From assembly GCF_029017545.1 (NCBI RefSeq), contig NW_026555344.1, positions 39,892,484 to 39,956,483 of the forward strand: a stretch of 64,000 bases of DNA, written 5' to 3'. The notes under the pieces are model-generated. The model was given only the letters and a program-made list of their open reading frames with translations, had not been told where the DNA came from and did no database searches. The stretch is from Prosopis cineraria (Eukaryota > Streptophyta > Magnoliopsida > Fabales > Fabaceae). Position numbers and translations under genes: made by a program. This document shows, piece by piece, positions 35,184 through 48,520 of this stretch (its first letter is position 1; every line of letters starts with the position of its first letter).

Positions 35184-38100
35184 TTAACACATAGAACCCC
35201 TCCGGCAGCTAAGAACACCTGCACCAGCAGTGATGGTGCCAACCACAGAAGATGATTTGGCTGATAAACTTGAAGCTCTGGCATAGCTAGCTCCAGATCC
35301 AGCACCTGATGAAGTGAAGAAGGCACCGTTTAGCAAAAGGTCTCCCTCTGACCTCCAATTCCACCTTTTCCATGCTGTTGGATTTGTGTCAACTCTCTTT
35401 GTCACCTGTCAAGATCATTTTCCCTACTTTTAAGATTTTTGGAATGGCCTATCAAATAAAAACATGCTCTCTGTTTTTTTAAGGGAAAAAAAAAATTGCC
35501 AGAAAAAAGTCATTTTTACAGTTCGACAATTCACTACTCATTGATCAAGTGAAATTGTTCCACGTATCATAATTATATAGAAAGTACTTTACCTCCTTAG
35601 CAAAAGCGTTCTGAGGGGCAAGGTATCGATTTCCCTGGCTATTAATGGTGGGATCTGCACTGCCACCAATGGCATACATTTCCCAGTGGGTGTAGTCATT
35701 GTTTACAACGTGGAAATACCCATGTCTGCACCTGCATTTTCATAATTGAAGTTCACAGTGTAGAACCTTCAATGTCATCAGACACTATTGCATAACACAA
35801 ATCTATATGATTTACCTTGGCATTCTCTGAATAAGGCCCTCCCCAAAATGGTTGTAGGCAATGGTCACTTGCATTTGCTTGTCTCTTACGTAAGAGTCAC
35901 TGTGACCCAAAAGCATCACCTGTATACTTCGAAACATCCATCGATTAATAGAAGAAAAGAGACGTGTAATTTTTACCATTTATATCAACAACTTAACCTG
36001 AATGACTTATCTAAAAGATAAGGTGCAAGAATAAGGAGGATGATTGACCTCGTTGTGGCGAGTGAAGTAATTGTTGGAAATGGTAATGGCAGTCGAACCC
36101 ATGACAGCATCAATAAGACCGTCTGCACAATTAGAGAGCGAGTTGTGATCAATCCAGATGTGGCTCGCACCAAAGATGGAAATTCCATCGCCATCAGCCA
36201 AGGTTCTCCATCCGTAATGGGAAGGCGAGCTGCGAACCATTGCGTTGCCAGTTTGCTTGCAGTCATGGATATGCAGGCCGTGGATGATGACATTGGTGAT
36301 GTACTGGATGGTGATGCATCCGCCGTAAGCAATGTGGACGTTGAAGCCACGGCCGTCGATGGTCTTGAAGCTGTTCATGATAAGCTCTTGCTTAAGAGTG
36401 ATAACCATGTCCCTTTTGAACACGATCCATAAGGGATCGTCTTGGATGACGGCGTGGCGGAGGGTGCCCGGTTTTGGGTTGACGGGGTCGTCGTCGCTCG
36501 GGTCAGTCACGACGTAGTACTTCCCGTCTCGGCCGCCGATGGCATTGCGTCCAAACCCAATTCCGCAATTGGCCAGATGTTTCCGGTGGCGCTGCCAGTT
36601 CCGGTCACACCGCCAGCAATCGTCGATGGGGTTCCCTGTCCCACAAGAGAAGAAACCCAAATTTCTTCTTTCCGTATGATTGCGTATACTCCTGTCAAAC
36701 ATTCACGCGATGACACCATCAACAATATGGCATAGCCTTCATAGATTCTAGCATATTAAGTATGATTTGAAGAACAGAGCAAAAGAAATATTAATTAAAA
36801 GAATGGGAATTTGGTTTGAGGATTTTGCAGTCACAATGTAAGGATACTGTTGGGGGAAAAAGTATGAGAAAGGAATTCGATGCCGGGCTAGACAGACACG
36901 TGAATATTAAATTTAAATTCATGATATTAGCGTATCTGCGAGTAATATATCTGCCAGAAAACAAAAATCGTATCTGCAGGCTGGAGCTCGTGCTTGAGAC
37001 AGACTGGAGAAAGGAAAACCGTTCATGCATGTAACCCCACCTATAAACTATAGTTCAAAGATGCGGGAACTGCATAGATTCGTATCCGGTGACTCTAAAT
37101 TAGGGGAGGAAATAGATAGAAGAAAATTATAATGAATTCAATAATTAATCAATATACAGATATAGATGTATAGGAAGAATAAAATAAGTACTTCCAAGTC
37201 TTCTATACAGTTCAAAATAAGGGAAGAGAGGGTAGATCAATTAAAAGCGTCGGCCGGATCACGCGACAAGAGCATGTGGTTAAGCTGGCAAATAGAATCT
37301 GCAAATTAAAGAACATGGTGTCTGATTCATTCGAGTCTTGAAAGGGAAGTCGAGAACGTGAGCCATTTTATGCTTTCATATATACATAACGAATAAGATA
37401 AATTGGAGATGACTCTATTTCCTTCGTACCATGTTGAAAAGGAATTCTAAGAATTATCATCGAGTGAGTCCTACTGAGATTCAGCTCTAATTAATGACCT
37501 ATATATAGCTTTTGTGAGTTACTTACTCAGTGGCTAATCACTGATCCTTCCTTATTTTTCTTAGTTATAATCAGGGTGGGGTTAACTCCATGTGGCTTGT
37601 GCTAATGCGGCTTGAATCCTGGCCTGGGAAACGCCTATAACAAGGAATTTATTGAACCAAGCGAGCATGCAGTAACGGTAGCTTCCCGGCAAAGCAATGT
37701 GGGAGAGGAAAAATGGCAGCTTTGATTTAAAACTTGCACTGACCACTTTGACTCGGTTTTTATTAAAGTTTATGATGACCGAAAGAAGAAGAAGAAGAAA
37801 TTAAAAGGACAGGCATATATAGTAGTTTTACGTCTTTTTTTAAATCCACTAGGGTCGGAAAATCATTAACACCAAGTGGGTTTTGATTGGTGATAATGTA
37901 TCGGCCTAGAAAGGCTATGTCCCATGTGAGGAGTTCCCGAGTGTAAGCCCAAGACAAAAGTAAAGTAATGCACCCCTCACATGCCACGTGAGATTAAATA
38001 TTCGCACAGGGGAGGTGGGGGGGAGAGAGAGAGAGATTACGTATGAAGCAGAGAGGCTATGTCCTCAGGATTATTAACAGCATGCTCATGGGAAGAAGCG

Positions 38101-38331
38101 TTGAACCTGAAAATGAAAGAAAAGAGGAAGGTGATGAAAGTAAAAGGAAGAAATTAAGGGAGTGATGCATGATGTGAGAGGAGGGGAAGAAGTGTAAGCA
38201 ATGAAGTGAGATGTGGGAGATGAGAGTAAGTACCTCGGAAGAAGGAAGGCGGTGGCTGAAGGCAGAAGCAGGGGAATGAGGAGAGAGGAGAGGGCCCAGA
38301 ATTGGAGAGAGAGAGAGCAGCAGGAGCGCAT
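35184..38331 (-). CDS. Pectate lyase (polysaccharide lyase family 1), secreted
   Basis: Cleaves de-esterified pectin by beta-elimination in the cell wall, with calcium. Six exons: 38331-38234, 38106-38041, 36691-36049, 35919-35816, 35731-35593 and 35405-35184, all GT-AG with consistent phase, for 423 residues. Exon 1 encodes the signal peptide (LLIPLLLPSATAFLLP). Exon 2 is only 66 bp and encodes EHAVNNPEDIASLLHT, the family's VEDPE..VAS segment; it is easily missed. Exon 3 starts SIRNHTERRNLGFFSCGTGN and has IGGRDGKYYVVTDP, CITIQYITNVIIHG and IWIDHNSLSNCADGLID. Exons 4-6 give GEGLIQRMPRCRHGYFHVVN and the C-terminal NWRSEGDLLLNGAFFT. The catalytic-region Arg and RMPR motif are intact. A TATA box at 38401-38413 lies downstream of the longer ATG at 38421, supporting the start at 38331. 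Cys-rich C-terminus ends GSMC. Confidence 0.95.
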
Positions 38332-38400
38332 TGTATTCTCTCTTGGAGCTTTGCTTCGCACTCGCAGCAATGGGAGGCCCGGAAGGGGAAGGCGCGCCCT

Positions 38401-38413
38401 GCCTTTTATAGCC
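38401..38413 (-). promoter_or_regulatory. TATA box of the pectate lyase gene
   Basis: The minus strand reads GGCTATAAAAGGC, a textbook plant TATA box about 70 bases upstream of the chosen ATG, leaving room for a leader of about 40 nucleotides. Confidence 0.75.
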
Positions 38414-41400
38414 ACTCCCATGGAAATCGCCTTCCAAGCCTTGCCACGCGGACAAACTGCCCTCTCCTTCCCTCAAATTATTCATTTTTTAACATTTTAC
38501 AAATCTTCATTCTATTCAACCTCAAATTTTAAAGAATAAACGAGTAAATTATTTTTTAAATTTTAAATTCAATAGTATTATAAATTTTAAATTTTTTTAT
38601 TATATAAATTATTTTTTTAACTTTTAAAAATAATATAATACGCCTCTTCTTATTATCATTAAAAGTTAATTTTAATCATTACTTGATTAAAAATAATAAA
38701 AAAGGATCTTAAAATTATAAAAAATAATCAAATAATTGCAATAAGAGGCTCAAAAATGACATACAATGACCCAAAAAATAAAAAAAATGATTAATTTTTT
38801 TTACACAATAATTAATTTTAAGATCTATGGTGCTCCTTAACTTAAAGTTTAAGAATAATTTGCTCAATTATCTACTTTTAAATCATTCAATTGTCTTTCT
38901 TCATTTAATTCATATTACTTCAATTTCATATATTTTTTTTGTTCCTTTTATTACAACTGTAAGAGTATTTACAATCTTTATTATAGGGCACCTTCTAAAA
39001 TGATTTATTGGTATTTAATTTAAGACACATAAAAAGTTATTTATTATTATTTTCTAATTTTACCTCTATTATAAATTTAATTTTATAACTCATCGTTTGC
39101 ATAAATGTCAGAATGATAAGCATTGTGATTTTTATATATTTAAGCAATTGGGTCAACCTGCTTGGCTCTCAACTAATTTATTTGAGTGTTTCAAAACTTA
39201 AAGTCGTCATTCATGTTCATATTAAAATTATAAGACTTAATGTTCGAATATGTATAAAAGCTCTCTGCAATCTTGATTCTAACCTGTAAAATCAGTTGTT
39301 TCCTGAAAAAATAACTTCCGGGATTGATAAATCGAGATCTAATATAGGAGAGTGATCAAGGAAATCCCTTTTCAATGATCAAAATCTTTATTGCAACAGA
39401 AGCTGCTGAAAAGGAGATAGTTCGACAACCCATCCTTACTAGAGCACAAATGACAGCCGGCTAGCTAAGTATTTATTATGTATGAGTTTAATTTCCAGTT
39501 TGATATATTCTCGATTGATAAAACAATTAGACACTATATATATATATATATATATATATTTCAGGCTGGCTCTTAGGGGTTATGAATGATTCAACCTAGT
39601 TATTTAAACCCATTGTAATATAGGAAAACGCATTCAGTTTGATTTAAGATTTCGGTGTGTTAATTGATTTCTGGGTGTGGCTGCGCTTTGTGCCTTGGAA
39701 AACAAATTAAAAGAATGTTTGGAATTTTAAAGAGAGGCTTTTGATACGTGCACGAAAAGCATCATCGGCATAAAAAGAGTGATGAGTACTCTTACACAGT
39801 CACATCACATTTGATCAACGTATACAACACCATTTATAACATAATGATCAAAAGCTAATAATTAATTAGCTAGGAGCATCAAGTCAATCAGTATATATAT
39901 CGTGATATTCACTTCTATCCATCACTGATCACCTGTAATGTAAATCAAATTGAGAAATTAATTGACAGATGGTGTTGCCACTTTTGTTGCCTTTTAATTT
40001 TGGGCATCGATGATCGGATCAGGAAAGCGAGGGGGGGGGGTGTAGGGCTTGGATCAAATTAATTACTTTAGCGTTGGTCACAAAATTAAGAATATATTAA
40101 ATAAATTCCACGAGCAACATGCATGTTTGGAATAATGAACGTGTAACACCACCTTGCTCCATTTATGCTTGTGTCCTCTTCAAGACGTTCTTCATTTTTA
40201 TCTTTAATTTGCTGCATCTGCTAATACTCCTCCTCCCATCAATAAAGGTCCTTCATTATAATTTTCCTTTTCTACTCTGCTGCCTTTTGTTTTATGTCCT
40301 GCAGGTTCATGGGTTTTTGTCTCCATGTCCTTGTCCAGAAATTTCTAGATTCTTTATTTTTAAACTTTGGGGGAAAACTAATTAGTTAAATTATACAAAA
40401 CTCTTATGAATTTTGAACAGTTACAAATAACCCCCTGTTAAAATTTAAAACTCAATAATGATCCAGCCCCACTATAAACTTTCAAGTCTGTATGGATAAC
40501 CCTATCTATATCAATTATCTATTTCATTAAATTTTATTTTTCTGAGCAACTCTTAAACTTTGAGTCACATACATACATACATACATATATGCATACATAC
40601 ATATATATAAATAAATAACCCTCCTAAATTTTAAGCTACGTACTTATAAATAATTAATATACAATAATATTTACAGATGTGTGAATTTATAGGGATTTAT
40701 TGTAAAGTTTCTGTGTATGACATATATAATTTAAGCAAACTAAATATACAATAGTATTTATTTTTAATTTTCCTAATTATCAAAATTGTCAGGGATCTTA
40801 TATAGGAACATTTCTTTTACAAATTCATATAATTAAGAGATGTTAATTAATGCAATTTTTTTCAATAAAATAAAAACAAGAGGGTCACGCTTTGCCAACA
40901 ATATTGAATTTGAGAAAAATAATGACAAATTAATAGAATGATACTTCAGAAATTTTTTAATAATCACTTATTTAGCATATAATATGTCTCGCTTCACACA
41001 AAAATATGTAACTTAATTGGAGGAAGCAATGCAGGCTTTCATGTCTAAAGATTTGGTAATGTGATGAAGGTTAGCGAATAGCTGGTAGCACCAATGAATG
41101 GAGAGGTGGGGTTAGATTTGACCCAAACATGGAGATGCAATTATCAATTTCAACTACCTCATCACAAGACATGGATCTATTATTATTGCATACTCACATG
41201 CATTTTTCATTCATGACTCATTTTTTGGCTAAAAAAATCATGACTCATTTGGGTCCCCTTAGTCGTTTCCCACTTCTATTACTATAATATACTGCCGTTT
41301 TAGTATGTGATTAATTTAATTAATACACGCGCGCGCGCGCACAACATTTGTGGTTTACTTAGTTCTCTTTCACATTATTGTTTGTTAACATCCCACTTAA

Positions 41401-41591
41401 TTCAAATTTTGTTTCCTTTACTTATATATCCTTTTCTTTTCGCAACAAATATTTATATCTTATTAGTTTCTATATATTTGGTCTATACCACGTACATATA
41501 CACTACATTTCATGTTGCAGCTCTGATCGAGTTGCAATGATTATATATATAGATATATATAAAAGAAATAATAAGAACTATAATTGAAATA
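38414..41591. other. Promoter-side spacer, no gene
   Basis: After about 100 bp of proximal promoter the sequence is AT-rich. It includes microsatellites at 39534-39560 (TA), a G10 run near 40030, an (ACAT)n tract near 40570-40595 and a (GC)n tract at 41328-41342. No protein, tRNA or convincing hairpin RNA is seen. Confidence 0.5.
41328..41342. repeat. (CG)n alternating tract
   Basis: ACGCGCGCGCGCGCAC, an unusual run of alternating C and G in an AT-rich setting. Confidence 0.85.
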
Positions 41592-42136
41592 TACTCCTTT
41601 AGTTTTATTTATAGGATAAAGAAAGAGAAAAATTTGTTCATATTTATAGAACACTTGTCAATTTTCAATGCTCCTCTTTATATTTTTACTTTTATTAAAT
41701 GTTTTGAATAAAAATATCAATAATGAGATACTCTCTCTGTTTTTATATATAAAAAGAAAAAAACTGTATCACACAATTTAAAAAAGTTGCTTAACTATAA
41801 TAGTAATGTCTAAATATAAAAAAATTAGATTAAAATGTTCTATGTTAATCAACATAAGTATGCATTAATTATTTTTCATTAATATAAATTATTAAGGGTA
41901 ATTTAAAAAATGTGTAATAAATACTTATTGAAATAAGTGATTTTACTTATATAAAAAGACAAGTAAAAAACTGGTAATTTCTCCTATAAAAAGAAACGGT
42001 GGGAGTATAAGAATATTTATTAGGAGTAAAGGTAAAAACTTGTTAAATTTAAAGACAATATTAATTAGATGTAAGATTTTTCTTAATTTCAGTAAAATAC
42101 ATTAAACGTGAATTATAAATAGGATTAGAGGAAGTA
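41592..42136. mobile_element. Stowaway-like MITE with a nested second MITE
   Basis: Outer ends TACTCCTTTAGTTTTATTTATA and (inverted) TACTTCCTCTAATCCTATTTATA match. Inside, 41729-42007 has its own matching ends (TACTCTCTCTGTTTTTATAT and inverted TACTCCCACCGTTTCTTTTTAT). A clean case of MITE-in-MITE insertion. Confidence 0.8.
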
Positions 42137-45100
42137 GTTATGAATTGTTGGAAAAACGAATACAATCACAATAACCACGCATAGATGAAATTGTGCATGT
42201 CCCAAAAGTTTTGCACATAATTATGGATGAAGATCATAGCTTGTGACCCATAAGATCTCCATCTGTAATTTCCCACCTTTTTTTTTTGGTCTTCCATATG
42301 TATATATATCATTCACAAATAAATCAAGCTCCCTACATGAAATCAAACTATATATATATATATATATATTCCTTTTCAAATTTCTCGTTATGCGATGATC
42401 ATTCCAATCACTTAATACTCTAATAATAATTAAGTGAATAATATAAACCCAAGGGGTGCTCATACTTAACTATACGCACGTACCTTGTGGCCATGCCGGA
42501 TGCCTTGTGCTAGTTTTTGTGGCACTATTCCAGGTAGTTGTATTTTGTTTTTTGGCATTTAATATAAATCTAGTTACAGCAATAAATTAAGTGGTATAGT
42601 TTGTTATAGCTTATAATCAATAAGTCAATCGTACGTCTCATTCTCTCGGCCAAAGCTATATATACTTATGTCCAATTGGACTTTAAATCCACATGGACGA
42701 GGTTCACAATTTGACTTGTCAACAATACTTAATATGTTTGAAAGGTAGTAGCAATTAAAGTGGTGCGAGTAAGTTTAAGGAGGGATTGGGGTTGGAAATG
42801 AAATATTGAAAAGTAGACTGACCCTTGTTTGACAAAATCGTGAGTGTTAACCTCCCACGAGAACACTTCTGGTCTGAGGACGAATTAAGGGGACGTCTTC
42901 CGTAAGTCATGCCTCACAATATAATTGAATTCATTATCTTTCACATTATAATTACCTTTTAATTATAATCACTCCATGTCCTATTTGTCATTTCAAGATC
43001 ACTAATTAGGAATAAACCTGATATGAGGTGGTGAACTATATATATTTAGATATGATCAGAACCCTATATTAGGGAAAGAAGTCCAAAATCTAGTAATTAA
43101 AAAGCAGATTAGGAATATATAACTATTTTACTAAAATCACTTAAGCCACTTGATTAGACACACATATATTTAATTTCTCTAATATCTTGATCCCTTGACA
43201 CTTTCTGTGATTAGAATATAATTCTCCCATCAAATTATTAGCACTTCTTTATTTTCTCTTTTCTAGCTCCTTAAATTCTCAATTCAAATGCTTTCTCTTA
43301 TTTCCCGCTCTGGCTGTGAATTAAAATAATAAAATAGATTGCCTACTTCTTAACTTCACCCTTAATTAATATCATTCATCTGATTGTTTAATAATAACTT
43401 AGGAGTTGAATCATATGTTGAAGACTTGTAGACACCGTTGCTTGTTTCAGGAGCGTGTGGCCATGAATTGCCATAGCTGGAAGCTCCTTCGCACAGCAAG
43501 TTTGGATTGGGAAGAAACCAATCATCAACTTAATTAAATCTCTAATTAACAAACTGCAAAATTAGAGGTTATTGTAGCATATGCTTGCAAGACAATAGAA
43601 CACTTTACTTTTATTGCAAATCAACAGCTCTTTAATTTAATTATTTTGATGCAATAATTAGTTTGGATGAGGATATGTTCGTGCTTGTATATGTGTGTGT
43701 GTTCGCACGGGATCGACCAGACAATATTATTATCAGGCGGTGACATGTGAACAAGCTATATATCTCCCACTGCTTAGAGCCCTAACGTTTTCACATGCCA
43801 ATAAAGACAATATTAATTAGCTCAGCTAAGGAATCTAAAGCACAACTAATAACAATTTTGACCTCATTATTAGGACTAACTATAAAGGAAATGATGTAAA
43901 AGGGCTTCATATTATAAACAACGAAGTTTCCTTTCTTTCAAAGCTCCATTTCTAGTTAGCGCTTATTCATCTATAATTATAATTTGCTCTTTCTCTCGAG
44001 AGAAATATCCTTATGTTGCGCCTTGATTAATAGACATGGCATATGATACAGCCAGGTATAAAAATATTCAAAAAGAAAAAAGAAATACACTTAATCCTTG
44101 GTGATGAATGATGATTAATTGATGAACACACTTGCGTGCTTCCCTCCGGAAATTTTGGCCCTACCAATAAATTAAGAAATGGTTTATATTATACACAGAG
44201 GGTATTCTCAAGTATATGCGAATCGTACGTACATAAAATATGATATCCTGAGAAGTTTAATATTATGCGCAGAGAAAACCCTTTTGTCTGTGAGATATTT
44301 ATGGAATTTTCTGAAAAAATAGAAAGCAAAGAAGGAGATGATGATAAGACAAGCAAATCACATGCATGCACTTGTTATATTGTTTTTATAAGTTTCTTTA
44401 TTTTAAACTCTAGAAAAAAAATTATAAAAGTATGTGAAAGAATTATGAGAGGCGAGTACATGAACGGTGGCCTGCAGGATTCCGTCCCTTGTTTTATGTG
44501 GTGGCACATTTCGTTGAAGAATGAAAAACCTTGTGGCAATATGAAAACAATAGTACAATAAGTCAATTGCACTTATAAGAAGACATGCAAGGCAATACAT
44601 GTATATGATCATCAGGCGCTGTCAGTGGCGTGGCATTAATTAGGCTCATAATTAAAATATATAATAATAATGGAAATGGATGACAAGAAAAGGAAAGTAT
44701 GAGGCTTGTTGATGATAGGAAATGGATAATGAAGGCATAGAAAGGATCATGTGAGGATGAGTGGGAAATTTGCTGTAACGCTGAGGAAAATCCCCACAAA
44801 GACAAATGCCAGCTTCTCATTTCAGCCTTACCCACCACTTCTCAGAGTCTTAGATTATATATGCAACTCCATGATTTTGTTTTCTTTATCAAGGCAATCA
44901 TGTTCAAGACACAATTGATGATTAAATGTAGATAATAGGGGCACCCTGATATGTTTTTTTTTTTTCCCTGGTGTCATCCATTTCTCTATGGAATGAAGAT
45001 GACGTGTATAGGCCTTCACATCGTGGGCTGTGGAAAGGGACTACGATGGAATAACTAGTTTTGGACATAAATTGTCTGCCCATGCTCAATCATACCATGT

Positions 45101-46235
45101 GCCGAAGCGAAACCCCTCATTCATTTCTTCTCTGTATATTGCTACTACTATATCATGAATATCAATACATGTCACAGAAAAATCAAGGATTTAGATTTAG
45201 AGGTTGAAAAAAACTAAGGCGTGAATTTAAGAACCAAAACCTGGCTCCTACAGGTACTGTGGTTGAGACTGAGAGGCATGAAGCTTCATTCTCATCCACT
45301 TCTGAGTTCTCTGAATGGTGGTGTATGCACATAATTAATCTTAAGTGGAATTCTACAATCTTCTAATACACTCGCTTTGTTTCAAAATATAAAACGATCA
45401 AAATATTTGTACATATTAAAATTTAAAGACAATATGACAACATTCCTTCTTGCATGCCAAATATGCGTTGTAATATCAGAATATTTATTTAGGAATTAAC
45501 TTGGGAGAGTAAATTAAATTAAGGTTTAATAAATCAAGTAGGCATATGATTATTATTGGTTGGGCCTAGGACTGAAAATATAAGCTGCAGTAGACCCAAA
45601 GGGGTGTTTGGGCTTGGATTGGGGCCCAACAACATAGGCTTAGGGCTGATTGCCGCCTTTATACCATGCGTTACAGTGCATTCTGCAGCTCTGTCACGGC
45701 ACATGCGTCGAATTAGAATTTAACTTTGGTTCACAAAGAGATGGACTAAGAGACAGAAAGCAAAGGAAGGTTGGTGTCAAAATTAAGTGGTCTATTAAGG
45801 TTTGGCGCCTATCATAATTTGGGTGTGATTTTTTAGGCTTGGAGGTTTAAGCTAACATCTCTAATCTCTTCTCTATCTTCTAATCATCCTCTTAAGTTAG
45901 TTCTTGAAGGGGAATGACTAGTGTGTTTTCTATGGGTGTTGATCCCAGCCATGAACTTAGATGTTTGAGGTTGTTTAGTGTTAAATAAGTGGTTGTAAGG
46001 TTGTTTTGTTGTCAAAATGTTGGGTAGTGATGTTAAATCCAAAGCCCAAGGTTTGTTGGGTGAGATTTGGAGATTTTGATGATGAAGGACTAAATATATA
46101 AGTTATAAAGTTAATGATGATAGAAATGAGTAAATTTGAAGGTTGGGATGTATGGAAGAGTGTTGGATGTGAGGTTTGACTAACCTAATCCTTGAATTAG
46201 GGAGACATCATGTTGTAAGCTTGAGATTAATAATA
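42137..46235. other. Gene-free spacer of more mixed composition
   Basis: Includes a (TA)n tract near 42350-42369. Parts of 43400-45330 are less AT-rich than the rest and could hold a non-coding transcript or regulatory DNA, but I recognise no conserved protein, tRNA, snoRNA or known microRNA. The 98- and 91-codon ORFs near 44265-44838 look like chance. Confidence 0.4.
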
Positions 46236-47530
46236 TACTCCTCTAGTTTTATTTATATATTACTTTCAACATGTTTTATCAATATTGAGGAAACCTTAAA
46301 ACTCATTAATTTTGTTTTAAAATTTAATAAGTTCTTAATTTTTTTTCCTATTAAATTTATACACTTTAATAATATATTTTCTCTCTCTATCATTCAATGG
46401 AGGGTAAAAGAGAAAATTTGTAATAAAAATTTAATGACGTAACTTATAAATAAAACTAAAAAATTCTTCTCTCTCTACTCTATAAATAGAATCAGAGAGA
46501 ATAAAGCATATAATTTTTGTATATTGTGATGTTGAAAGGGATAGTGGTGAGAAATTGACCACATGGGGAACTATTTTGTAGAGGTATAAATGTAACCTCT
46601 AATTCATTTTCGTGTGAGCATGTGATTGATTGAGTGTCTGTTAATGAAGATTGTGTTTGGAAGATGATATAAATGTTGTTTGTAAAATTATACTACCAAG
46701 TGAGATGGAATTATGTATTGACTGGAAATGATATGAATGTTATTTGTAAAATTATATTGCCAAGTGGGATGAATCTCTCTCTCTCTCTTCACGTGCGCGT
46801 GTGTGGGAGATTATTATTTGTTTGGAATTGTATATTGTGATTTAACTTGTTGGTATGGCTTGTTAGGTTTGAAAGGTGTTGGGGAAATGTTTTATTTGTC
46901 AAGGTGTCTCATAATGCGCCCCTATTAAATTGAATAAGTGGCTTGTAAGAATCAAACTAACTTACCATGTTAGTTAGTACCAAATGAGGACATAAGTCTG
47001 GAGAAATGAGAAAACAAGGTTGCTGGTCATGCATATTAATCCTTGCTTGGATTGATTTTGTATTGTTTGTAATATGTTGAATATGTTTTGTTATTTCTCA
47101 CTTACCAATCATATAATTAGTTGCATAATATGCATAATTATATTTTAATTTTAGTTACTAAAACTTTTTTGTCTCATTTTTCATTGTTATTAATTTTTAC
47201 AGGTGAGGGTCCATTTAGTAGACACAAGGAGCACTAGAAGCTTAAGGGTGTGTGGGGTAAAACCCTCCTTTGTTATCACATTTTGTTCTGATTTTAACGA
47301 CCTAAGGCATTTTTTATTGTATTGACACATGGATATACACTTTTGATTCTACCCTCCTTGATATCATCCATGGGATGATGATCTATGATGAACGTGTGGA
47401 TAATCCAAATTTATGAATTTCTATCTCTTGTAATTCTGTGGCTGTGCCCAAATGATGAATTTGTGTGTTTAATGATAATGTGATGACTTGTTCAGGTTAG
47501 TTGCATGTGTGTGATGTATTTAAGTGGTCT
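45540..47530 (+). mobile_element. Probable LTR-retrotransposon fossil
   Basis: The style resembles the 3-kb block at 7594-10626: GC-richer start with GTGCATTCTGCAG, then CTAATCTCTTCTC, AT-rich middle, TTTTACAGGTGAGGGTCC and a GTGTGTGGGG end. Termini and target duplication were not found, so the limits are approximate, and a MITE (46236-46503) sits inside. Confidence 0.3.
46236..46503. mobile_element. Stowaway-like MITE
   Basis: Left TACTCCTCTAGTTTTATTTATA matches the inverted right end TATTCTCTCTGATTCTATTTATA. Non-coding. Confidence 0.75.
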
Positions 47531-48520
47531 CGACATCAATATTAGCTTTGGAATGTAATTTGTGAAGTGAAATCTTTGAAAATAATTTAGTGTTTCAAAA
47601 CATAAAACAATTTAAAAAAATTTTATTAAATATATATTTTTCAATATTAATCTTTCCTTCTTATTATATTCTTTCTTTTTAATTTTATTAAATAAAAGAT
47701 ATTTTTAAAAAAATTTAAAATTTATATTTTTTTAAAAAATAAAGTTGTAGAGTTTATTTAGTAATTTTTTCTATTTATAATTTTGTCAAAATTATTTTAT
47801 ACTTTCTCCAGTTTAAGATATAAACCTTTAAAAATTATTTTTTCCCATCTTATCCTTACATTTATTAATCTAATTTGTTGTGTAGCCTAGGAGTTTATCA
47901 CATCATTCCCCATTTATATCTTTTTGACTTTCTGATATGAAATCTCTCATTAAAATTTATTGATATAACTATTTTTTTAAATTTAATTCATCATTAATAG
48001 TTAGAGTTAAGGATAAAAAATATAAATATAATTATTTTTTCTTTTGGACTCATTGAAGTTTTAGAACAACATGTAGCAAAAATAAAATAAAATTTTGTGA
48101 ACATTCCAAGTGCAAATATATGCTGGAGCCTTCAAATCAACATTCTGTGCACTCACAAAGGTCAACGGTCCCCGCCATTAAATATTCAATTCACTCGGAA
48201 TTAGTACTGATGCGTACTATCAACTTCAGCATTTATATTTTCTACTCCCAACGCCCTTCCGGACTCGCTCTTCCACGTCCACTCTTCTCCACACTCACCA
48301 TATTCCTTTTTGGGATTCACCCACAAGATCGATGCAACTTTTACACACTATTCTTTTAATAAAAATCTTCTCTGTTCATTCTCAATCAATGCAACAACCT
48401 CAGTTATCTGGGCGGGGGAAAAAAAAAGTCATAGTACATAGTATGGGTATATGGGGGAGGAAACCAAACCCAGAAAGAGCAGTCATGCTCAGTACGATGC
48501 ATTATTTCATCTCAACAAGC

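Noticed and set aside
38057..38485. Longer N-terminal ORFs over the pectate lyase first exon
   Set aside because: They start upstream of a good TATA box and read through the first intron; the short start opens a signal peptide and splices in phase.
44265..44838. ORFs of 60-98 codons on both strands
   Set aside because: Overlapping, low-complexity, with no family resemblance or splice context.
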